Assembly: GCA_023511455.1 (NCBI GenBank)
Contig: JAIMBJ010000012.1
Span: 27,443 to 91,442 of the forward strand
Length of the DNA: 64,000 nt
Direction: 5' to 3'
DNA from: Bacillota bacterium
GTDB lineage: Bacteria > Armatimonadota > HRBIN16
Below the pieces are notes generated by a model. That model searched no databases and was not told the DNA's origin. It was given only the letters and a program-made list of their open reading frames with translations. The translations under genes were made by a program, and so were the position numbers. Position 1 is the first letter of the stretch. Each line of letters opens with the position of its first letter. Of this stretch, positions 1 to 9,100 are shown piece by piece.

Positions 1-183
1 CGGTTCGATGAGCGAATCCCCCTCTACCGACCCCGGCGTATCGGCGTCAGCGTCGACGTGTTTCCCTACACCCTGCAGGAGGCGAGACAGAGCGTGAGAG
101 AGGGCTGGGGAGTGATGCCGGCGGCACTCGTGGAGGGAGAGGTTCTCTATTGCGTACGCAACTCCCTCCACGACCTGCTGTGA
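1..183 (+). CDS. Nucleotidyltransferase domain protein, C-terminal fragment
   Basis: The window opens inside a gene read in frame 1 that stops at TGA 181-183, leaving 60 visible codons. The segment R-I-P-L-Y-R-P then V-S-V-D-V-F-P-Y-T-L resembles the tail of small MNT/KNTase-fold nucleotidyltransferases, in which the V-D-V-F-P strand carries the third metal-binding acidic residue. The partner HEPN or antitoxin gene often found next to such proteins is not seen downstream; the next gene lies on the other strand. The start and the G-S-x(10)-D-x-D catalytic motif are outside the window, so the family call rests on a short match. Confidence 0.55.
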   Translation, partial: RFDERIPLYRPRRIGVSVDVFPYTLQEARQSVREGWGVMPAALVEGEVLYCVRNSLHDLL

Positions 184-200
184 CAGCAACCCGGCGGCTT

Positions 201-2072
201 TCACCTCTGCCTTAACAGGTAACTGACGCTCGGCGATGCTTGCTCTGCACCGAAGTTGCCACGCACCTCAATGCGTATCTCCTCGGCATTCTCATCGGGC
301 GTGATGCGGAAAGACAACACCTGCCTGCCCATCGCCCGCACCTGCACTGCCTGCTGCGGAGGTTGCGCGGAAGCACCGGAGAGCGACAGGCTCACGGTGC
401 CGCTCACTGCTCTCCCCCCGAAGTGATATACCTCCACGGTGTATTCGAAGCTCTCGCCCGGGCGGAAGAGATAGCAGTCGCGTCCCTTATCGACAGGCAG
501 ATTGGTGTAGCCAACTACCACCACCCGCGACGGCTTGTTCGTGGGCAGGCGTCCGACACGAGGCGGCGCGGGCTGGACACTTTTCTCTATCGCTTTCCCC
601 ACGTTCACCAGATACACGACCTCCGGTGTCAGCTGAACCTGCACCCTGCCATCCTCCACCTTCAGCGTGCTCTCCGCACCGAAAATGTTGGCAACACGCA
701 CTGTACGCCTGTCGGTAGGCACGCGGATGGTGACCGGCTTCTCCGACCATGCGACCAGCACATTGCCACGCGGGGTGGAGAAAAGATGCGCCGAAGCCCC
801 CTCCACACCGGTGGGGTACTCCCCCATATACCGGCTTATTCCAAGCAGTTGGGCGCACGCGGAGAGAGCTACCAGCGAAGGATAGGGGCTCATATCGGGG
901 CGCAACGCACCGAACTGCATGCCGCTCTCCAGATAGTCAGGTAGCACGAAGAAGAAGTGTTTGTCGTTGCCCGCTGCGAGCGACATGACCACAGATACGG
1001 GCACAAACTGGCACTGTCTGCGCTGGTTCTCCTCGCTGAGAATGCGTTTGTTCGCGCCCTCGGTGCCCGGCAAACGGATGCCCGCCTCCGTTAACCAGGC
1101 GAGACGGTCATCCAGACCGTGTTCGGCAAGCAGTTGCCGGTATGCCTGCAGCGTACGGGGATAGTTGGAGGGCAGGTCGTAGATATGCCAGTTAAAGATG
1201 TCGAAGTACTCCCCGATGCCGTTTTCGAACAGATGGCGTGCAAACGCCTGTACCCCGACACAGAGAGAACCCTGCAGCACAGGCGCATTCGGATTGCCGT
1301 CTTTCAACCCCAGATAAGCCGCCTTGAGCAACCCTGCGTAGCGGTCACTGAGATGCCGCCAGAAATCGATATCCGGCTCGTTCCAGACTTCCCATGCCTG
1401 AATCTGTGCCGCAAAGTGGCTGGCTGCCTCCCGCCCGAAACGGTATACCGTGCGCAGATCATCCGGGCAGTGCGCGGAAGGGTTATCGGGATGCGACCAC
1501 GCCGGGGAATCATGCCATATCTGGTAAACATGCACCCCCTGCTGCGCCAGCACATCCGCCACATACTGGTAATGCTTCCAGTCCAGCTGTCGCTTATCAG
1601 GTGCGACGTGTCCCCATGAGATACGCTCCCGCACCCAGGGGATGCCCGCCGTACGCACGATATGCGCAAACGTACGCCAGCGTTCTTCGCCATGAACCAG
1701 CCAGGCACTGGCAGCATCGGCGCAGACCCGCCCCTCACGCGGTAATGGGGCACCTTTTCTATCCATGACTACCCCCAGCGCAACCTCTGCTGCATTACCT
1801 TCCCCATCGTCACAGCGAAGGATATAGTAGCCCGGAGGTTGTGCTTTGATTCGGATGTTCGCGTTGCCGTGGCGAACCGGTACCTTCCCCTCAGCAACAG
1901 GTCGCCCCCAGTAGTCCATCAGACGATAATGGACAGTAGCCTTCGCTTGTGTCACGGTAAAGTGCAGCTGTTTGCCGGTAACAAACAGGTTGCCCGGAGC
2001 CGTAGATTTGACTTCCATCGCCCAAACCGCTCCAGTCATCCAGATAAGAACAAAAATACCTGCGACGTGCAT
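201..2072 (-). CDS. Secreted glycoside hydrolase (GH39/GH5-like TIM barrel) with C-terminal beta-sandwich
   Basis: 623 residues. A signal peptide of about 19 residues (hydrophobic I-F-V-L-I-W-M-T-G-A-V-W-A) indicates export. After an N-terminal beta domain (about 20-105) comes a clan GH-A (beta/alpha)8 barrel. The likely acid/base is Glu232 in W-N-E-P-D, and the likely nucleophile is Glu329 in L-T-E-A-G, with F-N-W-H-I-Y-D (His296) between them. This layout is typical of GH39 beta-xylosidases and related GH5/GH30-like enzymes acting on plant polysaccharides. The last 120 or so residues look like a CARDB/Ig-like domain. The start ATG follows GAAGGAGG. The enzyme is single-gene; its substrate cannot be read from sequence. 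It lacks the dockerin-like tail found on its neighbours. Confidence 0.75.
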   Translation of the reverse strand: MHVAGIFVLIWMTGAVWAMEVKSTAPGNLFVTGKQLHFTVTQAKATVHYRLMDYWGRPVAEGKVPVRHGNANIRIKAQPPGYYILRCDDGEGNAAEVALGVVMDRKGAPLPREGRVCADAASAWLVHGEERWRTFAHIVRTAGIPWVRERISWGHVAPDKRQLDWKHYQYVADVLAQQGVHVYQIWHDSPAWSHPDNPSAHCPDDLRTVYRFGREAASHFAAQIQAWEVWNEPDIDFWRHLSDRYAGLLKAAYLGLKDGNPNAPVLQGSLCVGVQAFARHLFENGIGEYFDIFNWHIYDLPSNYPRTLQAYRQLLAEHGLDDRLAWLTEAGIRLPGTEGANKRILSEENQRRQCQFVPVSVVMSLAAGNDKHFFFVLPDYLESGMQFGALRPDMSPYPSLVALSACAQLLGISRYMGEYPTGVEGASAHLFSTPRGNVLVAWSEKPVTIRVPTDRRTVRVANIFGAESTLKVEDGRVQVQLTPEVVYLVNVGKAIEKSVQPAPPRVGRLPTNKPSRVVVVGYTNLPVDKGRDCYLFRPGESFEYTVEVYHFGGRAVSGTVSLSLSGASAQPPQQAVQVRAMGRQVLSFRITPDENAEEIRIEVRGNFGAEQASPSVSYLLRQR

Positions 2073-2168
2073 ATCCTCGCCTCCTTCAAAGAATATTATC
2101 AGGAGTTACGCAGCTGAGGTGGGAGCAGGGAAGGCTTCGCCTGTCCGACGATTGCAGTGGCTTTTTCC

Positions 2169-2236
2169 TGTCACCCTCAGCGTTAGCGAAGGGTCTCAGA
2201 TTCTTCGTCCGCTCAGAATGACGTTTTTTGTCGCTT
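2169..2236. repeat. Palindromic intergenic repeat, family A copy 1
   Basis: Starts TGTCACCCTCAGCG and ends in CGCTCAGAATGAC, then TGTCGCTT. The two halves are complementary, so it can fold into one hairpin. It closely matches copies at 37499-37553 and 44420-44490. It lies between the glycoside hydrolase and flotillin genes, which are on the same strand. Confidence 0.8.
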
Positions 2237-2291
2237 GACTCGCCGGACTTCCGGGAAGCCTTCCACCGCGTAACCCCTGTCAATGCGCCTG

Positions 2292-4163
2292 CTACTCCTG
2301 AGCAGGCTGTTCCGTTGCTGGCGTGCTCTCCTTCTGCGCGGAGGCAACTACCTGCTGCACCAGGTCGTTCACCTGTTGCGCCACCTCGGGCGAGACCGCC
2401 TTCCCCGTCAGGCTCTGTACCAGGCTCAGCACCTGATTCGCCAGCTGGGGCACTACACTGCCGTCTCCGCTGAGCGGAGAACCTTTCATCAGCCCGTCCA
2501 CGAACGCGCCGACGCCCATGCCCTTGAAGTACTGTTGCACCATGTTCGCCATCATGCCCGGATCGCCGAAGATGACGAACTGTCCGTTGCTCATGAACCG
2601 TCCGATGGACTCGGCAATCGCCTTCTGGATGTCGCGGCTGGCTTCGATCTGCAGCTTGGTCAGTTCGAAGCGCAGGGCGGCGTCGCTGAAGGTCTGCTTG
2701 TTCTCCAGCGCCTGTCGCTCTACTTCGACCTGCGCCTTCTGCACCTCCACCTGCTCGCGGGCGATGTTGACATCTACCATCTTCAACGCCTGCTCGCCCT
2801 GAGCCACCAGCTCTTTCGCACGGGCTTCGGCGTCCGCCTTGCGCAGGATGGCTTGCGCCTCCAGCTCGGCGGCTTTCTGCTGCGCCTCGGCACGCTTCAC
2901 CTCGGCATACGCCTGCACCTCCGCCTCCACCTGCCGCTTCAGGCGCTCCTGCTCGATCTGCTGCTTGGCGGCGATAAGCTTGGTCTGTGCCTCGCGCTCT
3001 GCCTGTGCGGTCACCTGCACGGTAATGATGTCCTGGTTCGCCCGCTCGCGCTCGGCTTGCGCCTGAAGGGCTTCCTCCTCCGCCTGCGCCCGCTCTTTCT
3101 CTTTGTTGGCAACCGCGATTTGCTTCTCCCGCTCGGCGACCTCTATCGCCTTCAGCCGCTCGATGTCGGTCTGGCGCAGCTCCTGCTCCTTGAGCACCAG
3201 CGCCTTGTCGCGCTCGATGGCGGTGGTTTGAACGGCAAGGTCGCGCTGGATTTCTGCCTCTTTCACCTGGCGTTCCTGCTCGATCTGGTAGGTTTGTGCC
3301 TCCCGCTGTTTCTCCGCGCGGATTTTGGCGACCTGCGTGGCTTGCTCCGCTTCTGCCTCCGCCTGCTGGCGCTCCAGCTCCAGCACCTCCTTGCGGGTCT
3401 GCACGTTCTTGAGGGTCATCTCGCGCTGCGCATCGCGCTCGATACGGTTGCGCTCTACCAGTGCGGACTGGGTGATTTCAGTAATCTTCTTCTTGCCCTG
3501 CGCGTCGAAGATGTTGTTATCCGACAGCAGCTCCTGCGAGGTCTGGTCTAAACGCGAGATGGTAACCGACTCCAGCGTCAAGCCGTTTTGCTGCAGGTCC
3601 GCCACCACCAGATTGTGCACCGCGCTCGCAAAGGCATCCCGCTGCGCGTGAATCTCCACCAGGTCCTTGGTGGCGGCGACGCTGCGCAGAGCGGAGACCA
3701 GCTTCTCGAACACCAGCGACGACACCGAATGCGCATCCACCGACTTCTCGCCCAGCGACCGCGCGGCGTTCAGCACGTCCTCTTTGATGGCACGCACCTT
3801 GATGTAGAACTCCGCCTTCACGTCCACGCGCAGGTTGTCCTTGGTGATGAGCGCATCGGGTCCCTTGCGCTCCACCTCCAGCTTCATGGTCTCCAGAGAG
3901 ACGGGCACGATTTTGTGCACCACGGGAAACACCAGCGAGCCGCCGTCAATCAGCACATGTGTGCCTCCCCAACCTGTGCGCACATAGGCGAGGTTCGCCG
4001 ATGGCTTGAGGTAAAAACGCTTTATCGCCAGCGCGAGCGCGGAGAAAAACATCACCACCACGCCCACGATGGACGAAACCAGCGTTTGCGTCCACTCCCA
4101 GCCCAGGTAGAAGGGCGCGAAAACGAGTAACGCTCCAATCAGCACAAACAGCAGCGCAGTCAT
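2292..4163 (-). CDS. Flotillin-like SPFH/band 7 membrane protein (YqiK/FloT type)
   Basis: 623 residues. Two closely spaced hydrophobic segments in residues 1-50 anchor it in the membrane. They are followed by the SPFH domain (about 55-260), then a long Glu/Ala/Gln-rich coiled coil (about 270-500) full of heptad-like E-x-x-x-Q-A-E runs, and a short C-terminal domain. Flotillins form oligomeric scaffolds in membrane microdomains. The start ATG overlaps the stop of the upstream NfeD-like gene by 4 bases (ATGA), indicating translational coupling. The NfeD-flotillin pairing is a conserved one (YqiJ-YqiK, YuaF-FloT). The clean hydrophobic N-terminus and length fit the family. Confidence 0.88.
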   Translation of the reverse strand: MTALLFVLIGALLVFAPFYLGWEWTQTLVSSIVGVVVMFFSALALAIKRFYLKPSANLAYVRTGWGGTHVLIDGGSLVFPVVHKIVPVSLETMKLEVERKGPDALITKDNLRVDVKAEFYIKVRAIKEDVLNAARSLGEKSVDAHSVSSLVFEKLVSALRSVAATKDLVEIHAQRDAFASAVHNLVVADLQQNGLTLESVTISRLDQTSQELLSDNNIFDAQGKKKITEITQSALVERNRIERDAQREMTLKNVQTRKEVLELERQQAEAEAEQATQVAKIRAEKQREAQTYQIEQERQVKEAEIQRDLAVQTTAIERDKALVLKEQELRQTDIERLKAIEVAEREKQIAVANKEKERAQAEEEALQAQAERERANQDIITVQVTAQAEREAQTKLIAAKQQIEQERLKRQVEAEVQAYAEVKRAEAQQKAAELEAQAILRKADAEARAKELVAQGEQALKMVDVNIAREQVEVQKAQVEVERQALENKQTFSDAALRFELTKLQIEASRDIQKAIAESIGRFMSNGQFVIFGDPGMMANMVQQYFKGMGVGAFVDGLMKGSPLSGDGSVVPQLANQVLSLVQSLTGKAVSPEVAQQVNDLVQQVVASAQKESTPATEQPAQE

Positions 4164-4996
4164 GTTCGTACCTCCTGATGCGTGATACTATCGGCAAACG
4201 GGTTCTCCTCCACCAGGTAGGTTCCCGTTTCGCTCTCATAGTCCGCCACGACCACAGGCGTCCCCGCAGGCAGCGGGGTTCCGCGCTCGCGCACCCGGCA
4301 CGGGATGCGGTGTATCGTGCCCACCCGGTCATGCACATCCGCCACCCCACCTCGTTCGTCAATGGTGAACACCGCGATACCCGTCGCCCCGATGAGCCGT
4401 TCGCGCGACATGTTGGCAACCTGCCCCATCTGCAGGTAACGCGCCACCACCCCCGACAGCCCGCGTGCCAGCAGCGAGGTGCCCAGCAGGCTTACCAGCA
4501 CGCTAATCCATACGTAAACCGCCGGAAAGCGCAGCAGCGGATGCAGCGCCTGATTGCTCACCAGTCCCAGCACCCCCCATAACATCATGCAGAAAGGCAG
4601 CATCACCGAGATGGGCACACCCCGCCCGATGCCGAACGCCTCCAGAATCTGTGTCAATACCGACTCGTGGTGGTCGTGTGTGGTTTCATCAGCGTGTTCG
4701 GCGGCAGCGTCATGCCCTGCCTCGCCAACAGCCACCTCCGCGGATGTTGAATCAATGGCGTGGTCGTGTTCGGCGTGGAGGTCTGTATCCTGCCCGATAT
4801 CCCCGTGCTCTGAGTCGCCGTCCCCTGTATCCATTTCGTGCGCGGTATCCCCCTGGTCGATGTCACCGCGTTCCGCTGCTGCGTGACCTGTGGAGGCGAA
4901 ACCAAGCGCGGTTATCAGGGAGAAGAGCATCCCCACCACCAGCGGCAGCGCGAAAAGGAGGTTCCACCATTGCAGTAAGTTGTGCAGGTTACTCAT
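4160..4996 (-). CDS. NfeD-like (YqiJ/YuaF-type) membrane partner of flotillin
   Basis: 278 residues from ATG 4996, chosen because GGAGGGCAGG precedes it and a hydrophobic segment (L-L-F-A-L-P-L-V-V-G-M-L-F) begins at about residue 12. Residues about 35-105 form a loop extremely rich in Asp, Glu and His, including E-H-D-H and T-H-D-H-H-E. Two further membrane segments (about 125-180) follow, then a C-terminal OB-fold-like domain (about 195-278). NfeD proteins bind flotillins. The acidic His-rich loop would probably lie outside the cytoplasmic face and could bind divalent metal; that is inference. The gene is first in a two-gene operon with the flotillin. Confidence 0.8.
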   Translation of the reverse strand: MSNLHNLLQWWNLLFALPLVVGMLFSLITALGFASTGHAAAERGDIDQGDTAHEMDTGDGDSEHGDIGQDTDLHAEHDHAIDSTSAEVAVGEAGHDAAAEHADETTHDHHESVLTQILEAFGIGRGVPISVMLPFCMMLWGVLGLVSNQALHPLLRFPAVYVWISVLVSLLGTSLLARGLSGVVARYLQMGQVANMSRERLIGATGIAVFTIDERGGVADVHDRVGTIHRIPCRVRERGTPLPAGTPVVVADYESETGTYLVEENPFADSITHQEVRT

Positions 4997-5057
4997 TGCT
5001 GTCACCTGCCCTCCAGTGACATTGACACACCAGCACGACGAAAGTTGCGGTGCTCCT

Positions 5058-5086
5058 ATCTTAGCACGCCCTTCTGCGTGTGTCAA
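5058..5086 (-). promoter_or_regulatory. Sigma70 promoter for NfeD-flotillin operon with inverted repeat in spacer
   Basis: On the minus strand: TTGACA (5086-5081), a 17-base spacer, TAAGAT (5063-5058), about 60 bases before the ATG at 4996. The spacer carries an inverted repeat, GCACGC (5064-5069) and GCGTGT (5076-5081) on the plus strand, which could be an operator. The -35 box is back to back with the hsp20 promoter, 18 bases away. Confidence 0.75.
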
Positions 5087-5104
5087 TTTTTGGGGAGGAC
5101 CCCC

Positions 5105-5132
5105 TTGACTCTTGCAAATTTCGTGGTATAAT
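5105..5132 (+). promoter_or_regulatory. Sigma70 promoter of hsp20
   Basis: TTGACT (5105-5110), a 16-base spacer, TATAAT (5127-5132). The HAIR operator starts 9 bases downstream, over the expected transcription start, where a bound repressor would block RNA polymerase. Confidence 0.82.
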
Positions 5133-5141
5133 ATAAGTGGA

Positions 5142-5162
5142 ATTGAGTGAGTAATACTCAAG
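5142..5162 (+). promoter_or_regulatory. HAIR operator (HspR-binding inverted repeat)
   Basis: ATTGAGT (5142-5148), 7 bases, ACTCAAG (5156-5162). This matches the HspR-associated inverted repeat CTTGAGT-N7-ACTCAAG in 13 of 14 arm positions with exact spacing. It sits just downstream of the -10 box of hsp20. HspR is a MerR-family heat-shock repressor; its gene is not in this window. Confidence 0.85.
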
Positions 5163-5204
5163 TTAATTGCCTGAGAAACACACAGGTCAAAGGAGGTGAG
5201 AGCT

Positions 5205-5705
5205 ATGGCACGCCGTGAAGTGACGCTGGCTCGTCGTGAGACCAACGGTGGCATCCGCCGCTGGGATCCGTTTGCGGAGATGGAGCGCCTGCATCGCGAG
5301 ATGGACCGCTGGTTCGACCGGCTGTTCCCGTTCAGCCCGCTCACCCGCTGGAGTTCGGACATAGAAGTGGGCTTTGAACCTGCCGTGGATATCTACGAGA
5401 CCAATGAGGAGCTGGTGGTGTTCGCCACCTTGCCCGGCGTGGAGATGAAAGACATCCACGTGGAGGCGACACCGGACACGCTGATACTCCGCGGTGAGCG
5501 CAAGCCACTCATCAGCGATGAGAACGTGACGGTACACTACCGCAGCGCGTGGGGCGGGCATGGCACCTTCGAGGCGCGCTATGACCTGCCGGTCGAGATT
5601 AACCCGAACAAGGTGAAGGCGACGCTCCGCAACGGTATCCTGGAGGTGCGGTTGCCCAAAGTGGAGTCCGCGAAAGCGAAAGCGGTGAAGGTTCAGGTCG
5701 AATAG
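5205..5705 (+). CDS. Small heat-shock protein (Hsp20/alpha-crystallin)
   Basis: 166 residues. The start at ATG 5205 is set by AAAGGAGGTGA (5189-5199); a GTG three codons upstream lies within that site and is unlikely. The N-terminal arm holds W-D-P-F-A-E-M-E-R-L. The alpha-crystallin domain spans about residues 55-155 and ends with the conserved L-R-N-G-I-L-E-V-R-L-P-K motif. It is an ATP-independent holdase that keeps unfolding proteins soluble. Expression is very probably under HspR control (HAIR element upstream). The divergent flotillin operon starts from the same intergenic region. Confidence 0.95.
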   Translation: MARREVTLARRETNGGIRRWDPFAEMERLHREMDRWFDRLFPFSPLTRWSSDIEVGFEPAVDIYETNEELVVFATLPGVEMKDIHVEATPDTLILRGERKPLISDENVTVHYRSAWGGHGTFEARYDLPVEINPNKVKATLRNGILEVRLPKVESAKAKAVKVQVE

Positions 5706-5733
5706 CCTGCCCCTCTCAACCTCCAGCAGTGCG

Positions 5734-5768
5734 CATCCCCGCCAGACGGCGGGGATGTGCTGTTTCCA
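5734..5768 (+). terminator. Rho-independent terminator of hsp20
   Basis: Stem CATCCCCGCC (5734-5743) and GGCGGGGATG (5748-5757), loop AGAC, followed by TGCTGTTT. A perfect 10-bp GC-rich stem with a modest T tract, 29 bases after the hsp20 stop. Confidence 0.7.
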
Positions 5769-5793
5769 CACCTTCCATTGCTCTATATGCGAC

Positions 5794-6009
5794 CTACAAG
5801 GCGCGTTTGACCTTACCTGCTTTCAGGCATCGGGTGCATACCTTGATGCGGCGGACGCTGCCGTTCACCATCGCGCGCACGGGCTGCAGGTTGGGGTACC
5901 ATACCCGCTTGGTGCGCGGCGCGCGCAGTGCCCACGCTCCCGAGTGCACATGCCGAATATTTTGACCGTGCATAACGCCTTTGCCGCAAATGTCACAGAC
6001 GTGAGCCAT
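5794..6009 (-). CDS. rpmB: 50S ribosomal protein L28
   Basis: 71 residues from ATG 6009, preceded by GCAGGAGGTTATCCC. The N-terminus M-A-H-V-C-D-I-C-G-K and the C-terminal V-C-T-R-C-L-K-A-G-K give two Cys-x2-Cys pairs, so this is the zinc-binding form of L28. The middle R-T-K-R-V-W-Y-P-N-L is the L28 signature. It is a monocistronic gene for a large-subunit protein, with an extended -10 promoter just upstream. Confidence 0.95.
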   Translation of the reverse strand: MAHVCDICGKGVMHGQNIRHVHSGAWALRAPRTKRVWYPNLQPVRAMVNGSVRRIKVCTRCLKAGKVKRAL

Positions 6010-6041
6010 TGGGATAACCTCCTGCATCATCACCGCGGGCT

Positions 6042-6050
6042 ATTATACCA
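6042..6050 (-). promoter_or_regulatory. Extended -10 promoter of rpmB
   Basis: On the minus strand TGG-TATAAT (6050-6042), a TGn-extended -10 box 33 bases before the rpmB start. No good -35 is seen, which is usual for extended -10 promoters. Confidence 0.6.
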
Positions 6051-6098
6051 GATAAGGCTCGGTCTCCGCAAACACGCCGCTGACCACCCCCCATAAGC

Positions 6099-6124
6099 AA
6101 AAAGGGCGGGGCGTTGCCCCGCCC
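6099..6124 (-). terminator. Rho-independent terminator of the subtilase gene
   Basis: Read on the minus strand: stem GGGCGGGGC, loop AAC, GCCCCGCCC (6124-6104), then TTTTTGC. It begins 12 bases after the subtilase stop. The 27-base unit at 6104-6130 recurs exactly, inverted, at 10606-10632. Confidence 0.85.
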
Positions 6125-6136
6125 AGTGTTAAGGAA

Positions 6137-9100
6137 CTACTGCTCCCCGACAAAGCCGAAATGCCTGACGAGGATGCCAAAGTCGAACAATGTGACCTCC
6201 AAGTCGCCGTCCAGGTCGGCGTCCCAGTTCCAGTTTTCGTCACCCGCTACGCTGCCAAACGCCAGGAGCAACATACCAAAATCCTGTAGGGTCACCGTAT
6301 TGTCCCCGTCGACATCGCCATTGATCTGGGAGAAATTGAGGACAACATCACCGGTGACGCGAACCCGTTGATGCTTATCGCGCAGCCAGTGGGAGCCTTT
6401 GACAGCGACATCGTAGACGCCGTCCAAATTCGTACCGATAATGTATTCGGATTGGCTGTTGAGGAAGAGGTTATGCGTCTCTCTGGCGGACCTGCTGTCC
6501 GGGTCGCGCAGTTCCAAAGTAACCTGTGCCATCTCAGGATTGCCGACGAAGTCGCCCAGCAGCACCTTGCCGCGCAGGACGGTTCGTGCTACCCGAAGGG
6601 TAGCGTTTCCTGTGGAGGGTTGTCGTGATTCTGCGCCTTCGAAGACCACATCGATCCAACGGATGCCGAGTGGCATGTGGGGAGGGATACTATATGCAAC
6701 TTGTGCGTTCCCCTGCGCATCCGTTTCCACTGTTCCCACGACTGTACCGTCAACCTTGAAGTGTAGCGTGAGTCCCTGCGGTGCTGAAACCCAACCGCCA
6801 ACGTCCAGCTCTTTCAGCGAAGCGGTCAGAATCACCGTCGTGCCCCGCCGAGCTATGACGTCTTCCACGATGACCTCCGTCTTGGCTGTCAAATTCAAGT
6901 GGGCAGTTGCTTCGGAGGCTTGATACTCAGAGTCTCCCTCAAACACGACCCGGTACTCGCGCTCACCGAGTAGTGTCACCGTCCACGGCAGGGTCGCTAC
7001 GCCCGCCGCATTGGTAACCGCGGAACCGACCGGGTTGCCATCCACAAGGAACCGCACCGTTTTGTTGGCAAGCGGTGATGAGTCGGAGGCTCGAACGAGC
7101 GTCGCCCGCAACAGGGCGGTGCTGCCGCGCTCAGCAGAGAGGTTGTCGCCTGAGAGGCGGGTTCTAATTCGTAGGGACACGGGATAGATGGGACTGTATC
7201 CCCAATTGCCTGCGACGTCCTGCACCCTGAACTGGATTCGGTTCCTGTCGCCAGCACGGTGAAACGGCACGTTTTGGGCTACTACCACCTCCCATTCGAG
7301 GCTCCCCTCCTCTCCGGAGAGGCTCGTCGGTTTCCATTGACTCCATGTTGTCCCACCATCGGTAGAGAAGCGGTACCATGCGTTTGCCGAGGGCGACAAG
7401 CCAGAAAGAAGGTCTCTTACCGCAACTTGACAGGTTGGTGCGAGCTCTTGGTTGCCTTCGTTCACTGTAAAGGCCTGCCAATCGTTAGGTGGGGTGCCGT
7501 CGATGATGACGGTGCGACGTACTTCTGCCTCGCCGCCGTTCGTGGACTTAACCTTCAACAGGATAGTGCCGAGCCCCTCCCTATCCCCACGCAACCTTCT
7601 TGCCAACTTCCGGGTGAAACCCGCTGGAATACTACCGAGCGGGACGTTTAATGCGGAGCTAAGATTAAAACGCTCTTGGTCACCGTTCGGAGCATACCGT
7701 ATCACCTCGAGGTCACTGACGTAACTCAGAAGAGAACCACGCGGTGGGTCTTCCAACATCGTAGCCGACACTCCAGAGACGACGTAGGAGTCCGGTCGCA
7801 CTGAACCCATCACCTCAAACTCAGTGTTGGGCTGCACAGCCACGGGCGCAGTCAGGGTCAATCTCAGGTTGGGCTCGGTAGGTCCAAAAACGGCACGCAC
7901 CGTCACCGCCCATGCCTGACTACCAGAAAACCACGAATGGCTGTAGGAGTGTACCTTGATGCGATATTTGCCTGCTCGCGCGTTGCGGATGGTGATGAAC
8001 TCCACGTTGTCTACACGGGAGGCTGACCACCAGCCGCCGTTCGGCCCTTCAGTAAACGGTTCAGCATCGAGGTATAAGTCGAGGTCGTTCACCAGAGCCT
8101 GGCTGGCCCATGCAGAAGCTGGTTCATCGGGGTATACCAGCGCAATGCGCAGCAGACTCGCAGGCTGGGAGAGGTCAAAATCCATGGTCTTTAGCGAGCC
8201 GGTGCGTCTGTTTGTCCCCCACCATACTTTCAAGAAGCCGTCTCCCTCGAAATGGCACAAAAAGCCGTCGACTTTACCTCTTCCTGCCGCGTGGAGGTCG
8301 TAGCCGAGGTCGAGGGCGTTTGCGATAATCATGCTTTTAATGACCCAGGCTGGCGGGTTCGAGGCACCGCCGTCCGGCCGACGATACGCTGCCATCAACC
8401 CCACTGCGAGCCCAGCCACATGGGGGGCGGCAAAGGATGTTCCCTTGACAGGGAAGTATTCTCGACGGTTCCAACGGGCAGGTGCCATAATCCAGTGGCT
8501 TGGCGCGACCACATCGGGTTTCACCCGACCATCCCCCGTAGGGCCTCGTGATGATGACTCAACTACTTTGTCTACGTTGTATCCCTCATCATACACGCCA
8601 CCCACTGTCAGCGCCCCTTTGGCATCGCCTGGGATACCGATTGTTCCTTCTCCTTGTTTGCCCTCGTTACCTGCGGCAGCCACGACCAAGATGTCTTCGC
8701 GAAACAATCTGTCGACCTGTCGCGATAGCGCATCCGTTCCTCGTGCGTACCGAGTTGGCGCGCCCCCGCTCAAGTTCACCACATCCCGTTTGGCAACGCT
8801 CCTCCACCTTTGCCGATCGAACCATCCCCGCATGTCACTGAGCGCGTCCGAAACGCTCGACCCGACACTGGTCCCTCCCTCAAACGTGTTCACGAAGACC
8901 TTCGCCAGCACGATGTCATCCGCTGCCAAGGCGCTTACACCTGAGGCAGTGCCCCGATATCGACGGTCTGCAGCACCTGCGCCGAGCAGAATACCCAACA
9001 CAGCAGTGCCGTGACCGTTACCGTCTATCAGTGCATTGCCCCTGCTATCCGTATAGTCGCGACCGATAACGCCGTCCCTGATATGGGCAAAGTCGTCGTG

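Noticed and set aside
2283..3551. Long plus-strand open frame (422 codons) opposite the flotillin gene
   Set aside because: It is Leu/His-rich and mirrors the Glu/Gln/Ala coiled-coil codons of the flotillin; the minus-strand gene has motifs, a ribosome site and an operon partner.
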